64,000 bases of DNA from NCBI GenBank assembly GCA_034409565.1, contig DAOUMS010000015.1:73261-137260 (forward strand), in the 5' to 3' direction. Origin of the DNA: E44-bin89 sp034409565 (GTDB taxonomy: Bacteria; Chloroflexota; Dehalococcoidia; Dehalococcoidales; RBG-16-60-22). Below, piece by piece: positions 1 through 8,350 of the stretch (position 1 is its first letter; every line of letters starts with the position of its first letter). A model generated the notes under the pieces. It searched no databases. It was not told the origin of the DNA and worked only from the letters and a program-made list of their open reading frames with translations. The position numbers and the translations under genes were made by a program.

Positions 1-1221
1 GAGACCATCGGGCTGGGGGAGGTGATGAATTTTCCCGGCGTCATTCATGGCGATAACACGGTGCTGCACAAGCTCGCCCTGAGCCAGGGTAAAATCGTTG
101 ATGGACACGCCCCCGGCGTCAGGGGAAAAGACCTTAACGCCTACATTGCCGCCGGCATAGGCTCTGACCATGAATCAGTGACCCTGGAAGAGGCCAAGGA
201 AAAGCTGGCCAAGGGCATGTTCATCATGATACGGGAGGGCTCTTCAGAAAAGAACCTGGAGGCCCTGCTGCCGCTGGTCACCGATAAGACCTATAACAGA
301 TGCCTCTTCGTCGTTGACGACCGCAGCGCTTACGACCTGCTCCACGACGGCGATATTGATGCCGTGGTGCGCAAGGCAATCCGCCTCGGCCTTGAGCCGG
401 TGCGCGCCATCCAGATGGCCACCATCAATGCCGCCGGGTACTTCCGCCTTGAAGGTCTGGGGGCAATCGCCCCCGGCTACTTCGCCAATATGCTGGTGCT
501 TGACGACCTGCATAACCTGTCGGTGAACATGGTCTTTTACCGCGGCCGCCTGGTGGCCAGGGAAGGCAGAGCATTATTCTCACCGGCGAGGGCGGATAAC
601 CGTGCCGTAACCGGGACGGTCCACATCAAACCGGTTACGCCGGAAAAACTACAATTAGCGGCGCCCACAGGAGAAATGCCCGTTATTGAATTGGTGCCGG
701 GACAGATAGTGACCAAAAAACGTCATCTGAAGGCCAGGACGATCGGTGGCCAGGTTATCCCGGACACAGAAAAAGACATTCTGAAAATGGTGGTGGTGGA
801 AAGGCACCGGGCGACGGGCAACCTCGGGCTGGGTATGGTCACCGGCTTTGGACTGAAGAAGGGCGCGCTTGCTTCCTCCGTAGCCCATGATTCGCACAAC
901 ATCGTCGCCGTCGGAACCAGCGACGAAGATATACTGGCAGCGATTAGAGAAATCGAGCGACGGCAGGGTGGCCTCGTTGTAGCGGCAGACGGCCGTGTAC
1001 TGGCCAGCCTGGGACTGCCCATCGCCGGGCTGCTCTCCGATGAACCGCTGGAAAGCGTGGTCGCCCAGCTGGAAAAGCTGGACCAGAAAGCCAGGAAGCT
1101 GGGCAGCCAGCTCCCCTCCCCTTTTACCACCCTCTCCTTCCTGGCCCTGCCCGTTATCCCTGAACTGAAACTCACCGACCTGGGGCTGGTGGATGTCACC
1201 GAATTCAAACTAATCAACTGA
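1..1221 (+). CDS. ade: Adenine deaminase, 5' part outside the window
   Basis: Adenine deaminase hydrolyses adenine to hypoxanthine and ammonia in cytosolic purine salvage. The frame is already open at base 1 and reads ETIGLGEVMNFPGVI, a hallmark of the family, so the gene begins to the left; about 406 codons remain of a protein usually near 570-600. GHAPG and GSDHES belong to the metal-dependent amidohydrolase barrel, and HDSHNI marks the C-terminal adenine-deaminase domain. The GTG at 22 and ATG at 25 are internal codons, not the start. A phosphoribosyltransferase follows 18 bases downstream on the same strand, which fits a base-salvage pair. Confidence 0.93.
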   Translation, partial: ETIGLGEVMNFPGVIHGDNTVLHKLALSQGKIVDGHAPGVRGKDLNAYIAAGIGSDHESVTLEEAKEKLAKGMFIMIREGSSEKNLEALLPLVTDKTYNRCLFVVDDRSAYDLLHDGDIDAVVRKAIRLGLEPVRAIQMATINAAGYFRLEGLGAIAPGYFANMLVLDDLHNLSVNMVFYRGRLVAREGRALFSPARADNRAVTGTVHIKPVTPEKLQLAAPTGEMPVIELVPGQIVTKKRHLKARTIGGQVIPDTEKDILKMVVVERHRATGNLGLGMVTGFGLKKGALASSVAHDSHNIVAVGTSDEDILAAIREIERRQGGLVVAADGRVLASLGLPIAGLLSDEPLESVVAQLEKLDQKARKLGSQLPSPFTTLSFLALPVIPELKLTDLGLVDVTEFKLIN

Positions 1222-1239
1222 AAGGCAAGAGTAAGAATC

Positions 1240-1941
1240 ATGTGCGCGCATATTAGCCGAGCCGAACCAGTTTTTGAGAACCGCTATGATGCCGGGCGGC
1301 AGCTGGCCACCTGGCTGGCAGAGTACCGTAACCGGTCAGTCGTGGTACTGGCCATACCCAATGGCGGGGTGCTGGTCGGGCTGGGGGTGGCGCTGGCCCT
1401 CAATGCCGAATTCAATATCATCATCTCGCGCAAAATCCCTCTGCCACTCAGCCCCGAGGGCGGTTTTGGCGCCGTGACCGATGATGGCACCACCATACTC
1501 AATGAGGAAATGGTAAAGCGCTTTAACCTGAGCCAGCAGCAGATAAACTACCAGGTGAGCCGGGTAAGGGCCGACATCCGCCAGCGCAGCCTGCTCTATC
1601 ACGGTAAAAAGCCCCCCTCGCTGGTCAAGGGTAAAACGGTCATCATCGTTGACGACGGCCTCGCTTCCGGCTATACCATGATGGCCGCCGTGGAATCGAT
1701 ACGCTACCGCCAGCCCCAGGAAATAATCGTTGCCGTGCCGGTGGCCTCAGCCACGGCCCTGCCCAAGGTGCAGAAGGTAGCCAACAGAGTGATTGCCTGC
1801 ATTTCCGGGTTCGGACCGGAGTTCTATGTCTCCGATTTCTACCGCTACTGGCACGAGCCCAGCGACGAGGAAGTGCTGCAGTGTTTTAAAGAGTGGGGCC
1901 TCCGCCGCCGGCCGGATTTAAACAAGCTGGGCAAAAAATAA
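1240..1941 (+). CDS. Phosphoribosyltransferase (type I PRTase fold)
   Basis: Likely transfers a phosphoribosyl group from PRPP to a nucleobase or related acceptor; the substrate cannot be read from the sequence. The PRPP-binding loop VIIVDDGLASGYT lies at residues 134-146 of 233. An N-terminal FENRYDAGRQLA segment matches the stand-alone PRTases that begin with F-x-[DN]R-x-x-AG. The gene lies 18 bases after the adenine deaminase gene on the same strand, so adenine or hypoxanthine salvage is an attractive inference. Its tail faces the fabG tail across 36 bases, where a weak GATAAC/GTTATC hairpin (1961-1976) is seen. Confidence 0.85.
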   Translation: MCAHISRAEPVFENRYDAGRQLATWLAEYRNRSVVVLAIPNGGVLVGLGVALALNAEFNIIISRKIPLPLSPEGGFGAVTDDGTTILNEEMVKRFNLSQQQINYQVSRVRADIRQRSLLYHGKKPPSLVKGKTVIIVDDGLASGYTMMAAVESIRYRQPQEIIVAVPVASATALPKVQKVANRVIACISGFGPEFYVSDFYRYWHEPSDEEVLQCFKEWGLRRRPDLNKLGKK

Positions 1942-1977
1942 GAAGTTAGTCCGAAGCTTGGATAACCTTTGTTATCT

Positions 1978-2715
1978 CTACAGTCCCCCCAGACCCCCAT
2001 CCACACCCAGCACCTGCCCGGTGATGTACCTGGCTTCCTCCGAGGCCAGGAAGGCCACTGCCTCGGCAACGTCACGCGGCGTGCCCAGAAAACCGAGCGG
2101 TATCCGCTTCAGCATCTCGCCCTTCTGTTCCTCACTCAACTGGTCGGTCATTTTGGAGACAATGAAACCGGGGGCGATGGCGTTGGCGGTAATGCCGCGC
2201 GAGCCGACCTCGCGGGCGAGAGTCTTGGTAAAGCCGATGATGCCCGCCTTGGACGAGGCATAGTTCGCCTGCCCGGGATTGCCCACGATGCCCACGATGC
2301 TGGATATGCTGATGATGCGACCCCACCGCTGCCTGAGCATATGCCTTAACACGGCGCGGCTGCACAGGAAAACGCTCTTCAAATTCACATTGAGCACCGC
2401 CTCCCAGTCCTCGTCCGACATACGCAGTAGCAGCTGGTCGCGGGCGATGCCGGCATTGTTCACCAGAATATCAATCCGTTCGAATTTCTCCACCACCTTT
2501 TCCACCAGACTGGCAACGTCAGACGCCGAAGTTACATCGGCGGTGACCGCCAGGCTCTGCCGTCCCGTTTTCCTTATTTCCTCGGCCACCGGCTCCGCAT
2601 CGGCAACATCGCTGACCACCACATCCGCACCAGCCTCAGCCAGCCTGAGCGCAATCTCCCGGCCAATGCCGCGGGCGCTGCCGGTCACCATAGCTACTTT
2701 GCCAGATAAGTCCAT
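1978..2715 (-). CDS. fabG: 3-oxoacyl-[acyl-carrier-protein] reductase
   Basis: NADPH-dependent reduction of 3-oxoacyl-ACP in type II fatty acid synthesis, cytosolic. It is a 245-residue short-chain dehydrogenase with TGSARGIG at 11-18 (cofactor loop), NNAG at 86-89, Asn111, Ser138/139 and the Y152-x3-K156 catalytic pair, and a C-terminal GQVLGVDGG typical of FabG. The start follows AAGGAGG with six-base spacing. It is the last gene of yceD-rpmF-fabD-fabG on the minus strand, 15 bases after fabD. SDR proteins share this fold, but length, motifs and the fabD neighbour make FabG the best call. Confidence 0.93.
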   Translation of the reverse strand: MDLSGKVAMVTGSARGIGREIALRLAEAGADVVVSDVADAEPVAEEIRKTGRQSLAVTADVTSASDVASLVEKVVEKFERIDILVNNAGIARDQLLLRMSDEDWEAVLNVNLKSVFLCSRAVLRHMLRQRWGRIISISSIVGIVGNPGQANYASSKAGIIGFTKTLAREVGSRGITANAIAPGFIVSKMTDQLSEEQKGEMLKRIPLGFLGTPRDVAEAVAFLASEEARYITGQVLGVDGGLGGL

Positions 2716-2730
2716 ATCTACCTCCTTGGG

Positions 2731-3660
2731 TTATGCCGGACGGCGGCTCACCGCCGCTGCATCCCCGATATTCAGGGTCTGTACCTCGCGGTTTATCCGC
2801 TTTATCAGGCCAGTGAGCACCTTGCCCGGGCCTAGTTCCACGAATGTGGTTATCCCTTCACCAATCATGTATTCCACGGAGCGCTGCCACTGGACACAGT
2901 GGCACAGTTGCTGGACAAGCTCTTCCTTTACTGCCCTTGCCGTGGTCAGGGGACGAGCGGTGACATTGGCAATAATAGGGATAGCCGGGTCGGCAAAGGT
3001 GAGACGGGACAGGATTTCAGTCATGCCTTCGACGGCGGGCTGCATCAGCGGGGTATGGAAGGCACCGCTTACCGACAGCGGTATGACACGGGCCGCCCCC
3101 CTGTCTTTGGCTATTTCCATGGCTTTGGCCACACCATATCTGTCGCCACTTATGACCATCTGGCCCGGCGAGTTAATGTTCACAATGTAAGTTCCCGTCT
3201 TCTGGCATACCTCACGCAGCGGTGTTTCCTCAAGACCAATGACCGCCGCCATGCCCCCGGGACGGATGGTGCCGGCCTCATGCATCAGGCGTCCGCGCTC
3301 CCTCGCCAGATAGACCGCGTTCTTAAAATCAAGCATACCGGCTGCGGCCAATGCGGTGTACTCACCGAGGCTGTGACCGGCCAGAAAACGGGCCGAGGGC
3401 AAACCGGAACTTACCTCGCGGGCAGCTTCCAGGCAGGCAAAACTGACGGTAAGGATGGCGGGCTGGGCATTTATGGTCTGGCGCAGTTCCTCATCAGGCC
3501 CTTCAAAGCAAAGTTTGGAAAGGGGGAACCCCAGCACTTCATCAGCCTGACGGAAGACGGCCTTCGCGGCAGCGAAACTATCATACAGGTCACGCCCCAT
3601 ACCCGCCCACTGTGCGCCCTGACCGGGAAAGACGTAAGCTACATTAGTTGCTTCAACCAT
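2731..3660 (-). CDS. fabD: Malonyl-CoA:ACP transacylase
   Basis: Loads malonyl groups onto acyl carrier protein for fatty acid synthesis. The 309-residue protein has the acyltransferase hallmarks: FPGQGAQ at 11-17, the nucleophile motif GHSLGEY at 95-101 (Ser97), NINSPGQMVISG near 161-172 and the catalytic His202 in GAFHTPLM. Length is normal for the family. It lies between rpmF and fabG, a common order, but plsX, fabH and acpP, which often sit here, are absent from the window. Confidence 0.95.
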   Translation of the reverse strand: MVEATNVAYVFPGQGAQWAGMGRDLYDSFAAAKAVFRQADEVLGFPLSKLCFEGPDEELRQTINAQPAILTVSFACLEAAREVSSGLPSARFLAGHSLGEYTALAAAGMLDFKNAVYLARERGRLMHEAGTIRPGGMAAVIGLEETPLREVCQKTGTYIVNINSPGQMVISGDRYGVAKAMEIAKDRGAARVIPLSVSGAFHTPLMQPAVEGMTEILSRLTFADPAIPIIANVTARPLTTARAVKEELVQQLCHCVQWQRSVEYMIGEGITTFVELGPGKVLTGLIKRINREVQTLNIGDAAAVSRRPA

Positions 3661-3696
3661 AGCTTTTCGCCAGCAATTAAATCGGTGAAAAGGGCC

Positions 3697-3897
3697 TTAT
3701 TCTGACCTTGCGGGTGGGCTGGATATCTTAATGACCTCCCTGCCGGCATAGGTGCCACAGGTCGGGCAGGCATGATGCGGCAGTTTAGGGCTATGGCACT
3801 GGGGACAGTAATCAAACTGCGGGGTCTTCAGTGCCAGATGACTTCGCCTCTTACCACGGCGCGCTTTGGATATTTTTCTCTTTGGTAACGCTCCCAT
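3697..3897 (-). CDS. rpmF: 50S ribosomal protein L32
   Basis: Small zinc-ribbon protein of the large ribosomal subunit. The 66 residues start MGALPKRKISKARRGKRRSH, the usual L32 N-terminus, and carry CPQC and CPTC zinc-ligand pairs (around residues 31-34 and 45-48), so this is the zinc-binding form. The ATG follows GAGGAAA. The gene lies 32 bases after yceD and 36 before fabD on the same strand, the widely conserved yceD-rpmF-fab order that links ribosome and membrane-lipid production. Confidence 0.96.
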   Translation of the reverse strand: MGALPKRKISKARRGKRRSHLALKTPQFDYCPQCHSPKLPHHACPTCGTYAGREVIKISSPPARSE

Positions 3898-3929
3898 AAT
3901 CCACGTTTCCTCTTGCTTTATTTACTTAA

Positions 3930-4439
3930 TTACTGAAGGTTCATTAACTTCGACCAGCGCGGGTCAACTGTCTGCACCAGACAGCCGCATGGCCCCTGGT
4001 TCAGATTACGCCCGCATTCCTGGCATATGCCGGCACAGTCCGCACGACACAACGGTTTCATCGGTATCACCAGCAGTGTATACTGGCGTATGGCTTCGCT
4101 TAAATCAATGACGTGATGCTCATCAATGGTAAATGAACCGGGCTCCCCGGAAGGCTCGAGCGGCAGCCCGCTATTGACGTCAACGGTCTGAATATATTCC
4201 TCCTCAAAGCTGATATTCAATGGAGAACGGAACGCACTCAGGCAGCGGCTGCAGGTGAGTTCGAGCTCGGTGCACAGTCCGCCCCTGACCAGAATGCCGC
4301 GCTGCGTCCTGAGCAAGCTGACATCACCGCTTACCGCGCTGCCATGTTCGTCTCCGGCAATATCAATCGCTTCGTCTATTTTATATTTACGGGATGACCC
4401 GATGGACTCTTTGAGCAACTGGGAAACATTGATTTGCAT
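3930..4439 (-). CDS. yceD: YceD/DUF177 family protein
   Basis: DUF177 (YceD) proteins are encoded upstream of rpmF in many bacteria and have been linked to 23S rRNA accumulation; the exact role here is unknown. The protein shows CSRC in the middle and a cysteine cluster near the C-terminus (C-x3-C-x3-C-x2-CG, then CGC), the bacterial zinc-binding form. I chose the ATG at 4439, eight bases after AGGAGG; a GTG at 4448 is in frame but too close to that site. A promoter with TTGCGA and TATAAT 18 bases apart lies just upstream. Confidence 0.88.
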   Translation of the reverse strand: MQINVSQLLKESIGSSRKYKIDEAIDIAGDEHGSAVSGDVSLLRTQRGILVRGGLCTELELTCSRCLSAFRSPLNISFEEEYIQTVDVNSGLPLEPSGEPGSFTIDEHHVIDLSEAIRQYTLLVIPMKPLCRADCAGICQECGRNLNQGPCGCLVQTVDPRWSKLMNLQ

Positions 4440-4471
4440 GACAGCCACCTCCTCGCCAGCCAGTCCCTTTT

Positions 4472-4501
4472 ATTATAGTCCAAGCTACGGCTCTGTCGCA
4501 A
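4472..4501 (-). promoter_or_regulatory. Sigma70-type promoter for yceD-rpmF-fabD-fabG
   Basis: On the minus strand TTGCGA (4496-4501) and TATAAT (4472-4477) are separated by 18 bases, and the yceD start lies 33 bases further on. Position and spacing fit the promoter of the whole ribosome/fatty-acid cluster. Confidence 0.6.
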
Positions 4502-4519
4502 GTTCAGTGCCGAAGGATG

Positions 4520-5128
4520 TTACATGTTCCTCGACTTGATTATGGTCATAAGACCACCGTTAAGATAACTTCTTTTAGCCTCGGTAAGATGGTTCCTGGC
4601 TAATAGCACATCCAAGCCACCCTGCGCAATATAATCCTTGAAGTACCGGTGGTGCTTTCTGCCAGCGAAAAACTCAATAACTCTGACCAAATAGGGAAAC
4701 AGATTCCTGGGCAGTGGAACCTGAAAATCGAGAAAAAGCAAAGTACCACCTTTCCTGACCACTCTCTTCATCTCCGAAATTATTCTATCTCTGGTGGCTC
4801 TCTCTTTTTCGTGCAGGGCGAAAGAGATGGAGGCAGCATCAAAACAGTTATCTTTAAATGGTAAGTTTCGCGCATCGGCAATATGAAATGACGCATGGCT
4901 CGAAGCCTTTCTCCTTTTATCTTTCCTGGCCAGTCTGAGCATATTCGGATCCAAGTCTATACCGATAGCCGTAATACCCGCTTGAGCATAGTAAAATACC
5001 TGGTCACCCGTCCCGCAACAGACATCAAGGACTCTTTCGCCAGCCTTCATCCCGGAAAAATCTATGGTATAAAGTCTGATATCTCGCAGGAGGGGGTCGA
5101 TTATAGTCGAGTAGTTAAAAAATAACAT
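4520..5128 (-). CDS. Class I SAM-dependent methyltransferase, UbiE-like
   Basis: Probably methylates a small molecule or lipid with S-adenosylmethionine; the acceptor is not evident. VLDVCCGTGDQ at residues 33-43 is motif I of the Rossmann-fold methyltransferases, followed by an acidic motif II (IGIDLDPNML) and PFKDNCFDAASISFALHE. The N-terminal YSTIIDPLLRDIRLY resembles UbiE/COQ5-type proteins. At 202 residues it is short but complete. It sits between etfA and yceD on the same strand, with 35 and 80 base gaps, so it may be transcribed with the ETF genes; a quinone-methyltransferase role would be speculative. Confidence 0.78.
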   Translation of the reverse strand: MLFFNYSTIIDPLLRDIRLYTIDFSGMKAGERVLDVCCGTGDQVFYYAQAGITAIGIDLDPNMLRLARKDKRRKASSHASFHIADARNLPFKDNCFDAASISFALHEKERATRDRIISEMKRVVRKGGTLLFLDFQVPLPRNLFPYLVRVIEFFAGRKHHRYFKDYIAQGGLDVLLARNHLTEAKRSYLNGGLMTIIKSRNM

Positions 5129-5163
5129 AGCATCAGTCCGAAAAAAAGAGGAAAAGGCATCGC

Positions 5164-6159
5164 TTACCGCTTCTTAAGCTTCTCGGTAAGCAGCGGCACC
5201 ACCTGGAACAGGTCGCCCACGATGCCATAGGTAGCCACCTCAAAGATGGGGGCGCGAGAGTCATCATTTATGGCGACAATGCACTCCGAGGTCTGCATGC
5301 CCACCACGTGCTGCAGTGCCCCGGAAAGACCCACTGCAATGTAAAGTCTGGGGCAGACCGTTTTCCCGGTCTGGCCTATCTGGTGCGAGTAGCCAATCCA
5401 CCCCTCATCCACCACGGCACGCGTGGCGCCCACCGCCGCGCCCATGACCTGCGCCAGCTCCCGGAGCATCTCAAAATTCTCCCCTTTCCCCAGACCGCGC
5501 CCCCCGGCCACGATGACATCCGCCTCCTCGATCTTCACCGTCTCCACAATCTCAGCAACAAAGTCGAGCAGCTTCGTCCGCGAGGTAATGCGCTCCCGGT
5601 CAAAATTCACTTTTATTATTTCGCCTTTGCGGCGGTTGTCCGGCTCACGCCGGGAAAAGACGTGAGGACGCACCGTCGCCATCTGCGGTCGCGCTTCGGG
5701 ACAGGTAATGACCGCCATGATATTGCCACCGAACGTGGGTTTCGTTTGTAGCAAAAGCCTTTTCTCGACATCAACATCAAGCTCAATACAGTCGGCGGAA
5801 AGCCCGGTGGGCAGCGCCGCCGCCACACGGGGATTGAAAGCTCGCCCCAGTGCGGTGGCCCCGGCCAGGACAATCTCCGGTCGGTGCTGCTGGATAAGCT
5901 CGGTGAGTTGCTGCGTTAATAGGTCTTCCTGGTTGCTGGCCAGGTCGGGACTATCCACAAGATAAACTTTATCGGCGCCGTGGGCAATCAACCGCTCAAC
6001 CTCTTTAACGCCATGACCACAACAGACGGCGCTTAATTCCACCGACAGTGCATCGGCCAGTTCCCGGCCTCTGGCTAAAAGCTCGTAGGCGACGCTCTTG
6101 ATTTCGCCGTTTCGCTGCTCGGCGAATACCCAGACTCCCTGATAAGCCCTGTCTCCCAT
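5164..6159 (-). CDS. etfA: Electron transfer flavoprotein, alpha subunit
   Basis: FAD-binding half of the ETF heterodimer that accepts electrons from acyl-CoA dehydrogenases. The 331-residue protein has the variable N-domain (to about 205) and the conserved FAD domain (about 213-325) with AGGRGLG, YSHQIGQTGKTV, GLSGALQH and IVAINDD...APIF. All are ETF-alpha signatures. It follows etfB by 12 bases, downstream of an acyl-CoA dehydrogenase, so the operon runs dehydrogenase-etfB-etfA and supplies a matched dehydrogenase and electron carrier. A membrane acceptor candidate is encoded at 36975-39023. Confidence 0.95.
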   Translation of the reverse strand: MGDRAYQGVWVFAEQRNGEIKSVAYELLARGRELADALSVELSAVCCGHGVKEVERLIAHGADKVYLVDSPDLASNQEDLLTQQLTELIQQHRPEIVLAGATALGRAFNPRVAAALPTGLSADCIELDVDVEKRLLLQTKPTFGGNIMAVITCPEARPQMATVRPHVFSRREPDNRRKGEIIKVNFDRERITSRTKLLDFVAEIVETVKIEEADVIVAGGRGLGKGENFEMLRELAQVMGAAVGATRAVVDEGWIGYSHQIGQTGKTVCPRLYIAVGLSGALQHVVGMQTSECIVAINDDSRAPIFEVATYGIVGDLFQVVPLLTEKLKKR

Positions 6160-6171
6160 ACCTCTCTGCCT

Positions 6172-6957
6172 TTATACCAGTCCGTTATCCTTCAGCCGGC
6201 CAATAAGGCAAGCCACCTGGTCGGCCACGTCCCCCTGAAATATCTCACCGTGGCAGACCCGCTCTGGGGAAAATATCCTTATGACCCGGGTAAAAGAGCC
6301 GGACAGGCCAACCTTATCCGGTTCTAAGTTTAACTCTTTGCTGCCCCAGGCAGGGATGGCGGCGCTTTTCGACCGGGCGATGCCGCGCAGCGAGGGCAGG
6401 CGCGGCGTATTTATTTCCTTGACCACGGTGATTACTGCTGGCAAGGGGCTGGCTATGATTTCATACCCGCCCTCCACCATGCGCCGGACGCGCATGACGC
6501 CATCGGCCACTTCTTCTATCTGGCTAACGTAAGCGAGAAACGGGACTGCCAGCATCTCGGCGAGCTGCGGGCCGACCTGTCCGGTATCACCGTCTAGCGT
6601 CTGCCGACCGCACACGATAAGGTCGTACTGCCCCAGCTTGCGCAGCGCCACCGAAAGCGTATAAGAGGTTGCCCAAGTATCAGCACCGGCAAAAGCCGGG
6701 TCGCTTAACAGAATCCCCTCATCGGCACCAAGTGAAACGGCTTCTCGCAGGGCAGCTTCCGCCTGCGGGGGGCCCATGCTGATGGCGGTTACCTTGCCGC
6801 CAAACCGCTCCCTCAGCCGGACGCCTTCCTCAATGGCATAGGTATCAAAGGGATTGATGATGTTTTCGATTCCCTGGCGGATAAGGGTATTGGTGGCGTG
6901 GTCAATTTTCACCTGCGTGGTGCCCGGCACCTGCTTCAGGCAGACGACGACATTCAT
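6172..6957 (-). CDS. etfB: Electron transfer flavoprotein, beta subunit
   Basis: AMP-binding partner of EtfA; together they carry electrons from acyl-CoA dehydrogenase to a membrane oxidoreductase. The 261 residues include NPFDTYAIEEG (35-45) and CGRQTLDGDTGQVGP (116-130), the family signature for nucleotide binding. Its ATG overlaps the dehydrogenase stop by four bases (ATGA), so translation is probably coupled. This looks like the ordinary beta-oxidation type rather than a bifurcating Bcd/Etf, but that distinction needs structural comparison. Confidence 0.95.
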   Translation of the reverse strand: MNVVVCLKQVPGTTQVKIDHATNTLIRQGIENIINPFDTYAIEEGVRLRERFGGKVTAISMGPPQAEAALREAVSLGADEGILLSDPAFAGADTWATSYTLSVALRKLGQYDLIVCGRQTLDGDTGQVGPQLAEMLAVPFLAYVSQIEEVADGVMRVRRMVEGGYEIIASPLPAVITVVKEINTPRLPSLRGIARSKSAAIPAWGSKELNLEPDKVGLSGSFTRVIRIFSPERVCHGEIFQGDVADQVACLIGRLKDNGLV

Positions 6958-8114
6958 TCCGTCCGTGCCTTTCGTTTTCTCAGTTCCGCGGCAATGGCGC
7001 CGCGCAGGACCTGATTGGCGCCTTCATATATCTGGGTGATTTTGGCGTCCCGCATCATCTTCTCCACCGGGTAGTCCTTCATATAGCCAGTGCCGCCGCA
7101 GACCTGCACCGCGTCCGTGGTCACTCTCATGGCCACATCGGAGGCGAAGACCTTGGCCATGGACGACTCTTCCGTAATCCTCTTGTTAGTGCTGCTGTCC
7201 ACCGTCCTGGCCGCCGCATAGACCAGCGCCCGGGCGGCTTCCACCTGTATCGCCATCTCCGCCAGCATATCCTGCACCACCGGCAGGGTGATAATCGGCT
7301 GGCCGAACTGGATACGCTGCTGGGCATAGTCCACCGCCGCTTCCAGTGCCCCCTGCGCAATGCCCACCGCCTGTGCGCCGATTCCCGGCCGCGAGCGGTC
7401 GAAGAGCCGCATCGCCTGGATAAATCCCAGGCCCGGCCTGCCGACGAGGTTCTCCTCGGGAACGAGGCAGTTGCGGAAGATGAGCTCCCCGGTGGCTGAT
7501 GCCCGGATGCCCATCTTCTTTTCCTTCTTACCAAAGGTGAAGCCCGGCGTCCCCTTCTCCACGAGAATGGCACTGGCACCACGGGCACCCTTGGTCTTAT
7601 CGGTCAGAGCAATCACCGTGTAGAGCTCGGCTTCACCGGCATTGGTGATAAACTGCTTGGTGCCGTTGAGCACATAGCCCCCTTCAACCTTATCCGCGGT
7701 CATCTTTACGGCACCGGCATCGCTGCCCGCCGTTGGCTCACTGAGGGCGAAAGCGGTCAACTTTTTGCCGGCGGCAATATCCGGGAGGTACTTCCTTTTC
7801 TGCTCCTCGGTACCATACTCTATCACCGTATAGGCACCGAGGGCATTTACGGCATAAGTGGTCGCCACGCCGCCACACACCCGGCTCAACTCCTCCACCA
7901 CCAGACACAGTTCCAAGCAGCCACCGCCCAGCCCTTCATAATCTGCGGGGACGAAAACGCGCAACATATCGGCCTCAGACAGGTCTTTGATGATTGCCCA
8001 GGGGAACTCTCCCTTTTCGTCGAGTTCGGCGCGGACGGGCAGGATTCTCTCCTCAGCAATCTTCCGGGCCAGGCTTTTGATTGTCCGCTGTTCTTCGGTT
8101 AAGAAATAATCCAA
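6954..8114 (-). CDS. Acyl-CoA dehydrogenase
   Basis: FAD enzyme that introduces the alpha-beta double bond in acyl-CoA. The 386 residues are full length: N-terminal helical domain, FALSEPTAGSDAG in the FAD-binding middle domain, and a C-terminal helical domain with QIYEGANQ, where Glu364 is the likely catalytic base (the usual form is YEGTNQ). The start is a TTG seven bases after AAGGAG. It leads the dehydrogenase-etfB-etfA operon and is read from the promoter at 8215-8244. Chain-length specificity cannot be read here. Confidence 0.94.
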   Translation of the reverse strand: MDYFLTEEQRTIKSLARKIAEERILPVRAELDEKGEFPWAIIKDLSEADMLRVFVPADYEGLGGGCLELCLVVEELSRVCGGVATTYAVNALGAYTVIEYGTEEQKRKYLPDIAAGKKLTAFALSEPTAGSDAGAVKMTADKVEGGYVLNGTKQFITNAGEAELYTVIALTDKTKGARGASAILVEKGTPGFTFGKKEKKMGIRASATGELIFRNCLVPEENLVGRPGLGFIQAMRLFDRSRPGIGAQAVGIAQGALEAAVDYAQQRIQFGQPIITLPVVQDMLAEMAIQVEAARALVYAAARTVDSSTNKRITEESSMAKVFASDVAMRVTTDAVQVCGGTGYMKDYPVEKMMRDAKITQIYEGANQVLRGAIAAELRKRKARTE

Positions 8115-8214
8115 GGGTATGCTCCTTTCCTATCCGCTGCTTTCCATCGCTGGCGATTAACAGGGGGAAGGCATGGAAAAATATTTTAAAACCCTGTCGT
8201 AGAAATCAAGTAGA

Positions 8215-8244
8215 ATTATAGGTAAATTACCTTGCTAGCGTCAA
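8215..8244 (-). promoter_or_regulatory. Promoter of the acyl-CoA dehydrogenase/ETF operon
   Basis: TTGACG (8239-8244) and TATAAT (8215-8220) lie 18 bases apart on the minus strand, about 100 bases before the dehydrogenase start. Its -35 lies almost entirely within the left arm of the inverted repeat at 8240-8270. Confidence 0.7.
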
Positions 8245-8270
8245 GGTAGCAACATCAAATCCACCTTGAC
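8240..8270. promoter_or_regulatory. Inverted repeat across two divergent -35 boxes, possible operator
   Basis: GTCAAGGT (8240-8247) is repeated in inverted form as ACCTTGAC (8263-8270) with 15 bases between. Each arm contains most of a -35 element, one for the leftward ETF operon and one for the rightward regulator-like gene. Part of the symmetry comes from the two TTGAC boxes themselves; the three extra matching bases per arm are what suggest a shared operator. Confidence 0.4.
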
Positions 8271-8294
8271 AGAGTCTTTTACGACGGCTATACT
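8266..8294 (+). promoter_or_regulatory. Promoter of the Lrp-type ligand-binding protein
   Basis: TTGACA (8266-8271, consensus) and TATACT (8289-8294) are spaced by 17 bases on the plus strand, about 55 bases before the ATG at 8351. It stands back to back with the ETF operon promoter. Confidence 0.72.
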
Positions 8295-8350
8295 ACCGAT
8301 TGCCAGGTACAGGTGACGGGGGTCAGTCTGGCGAAAAGGGGGTGCAGCCG

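Noticed and set aside
1961..1976. GATAAC-CTTT-GTTATC hairpin between convergent genes
   Set aside because: Six-base AT-rich stem without a T-tract; too weak to call a terminator.
2279..3190. A 303-codon plus-strand frame opposite fabG and fabD
   Set aside because: Ser/Thr-rich product without any family features, typical of the reverse strand of GC-rich genes.
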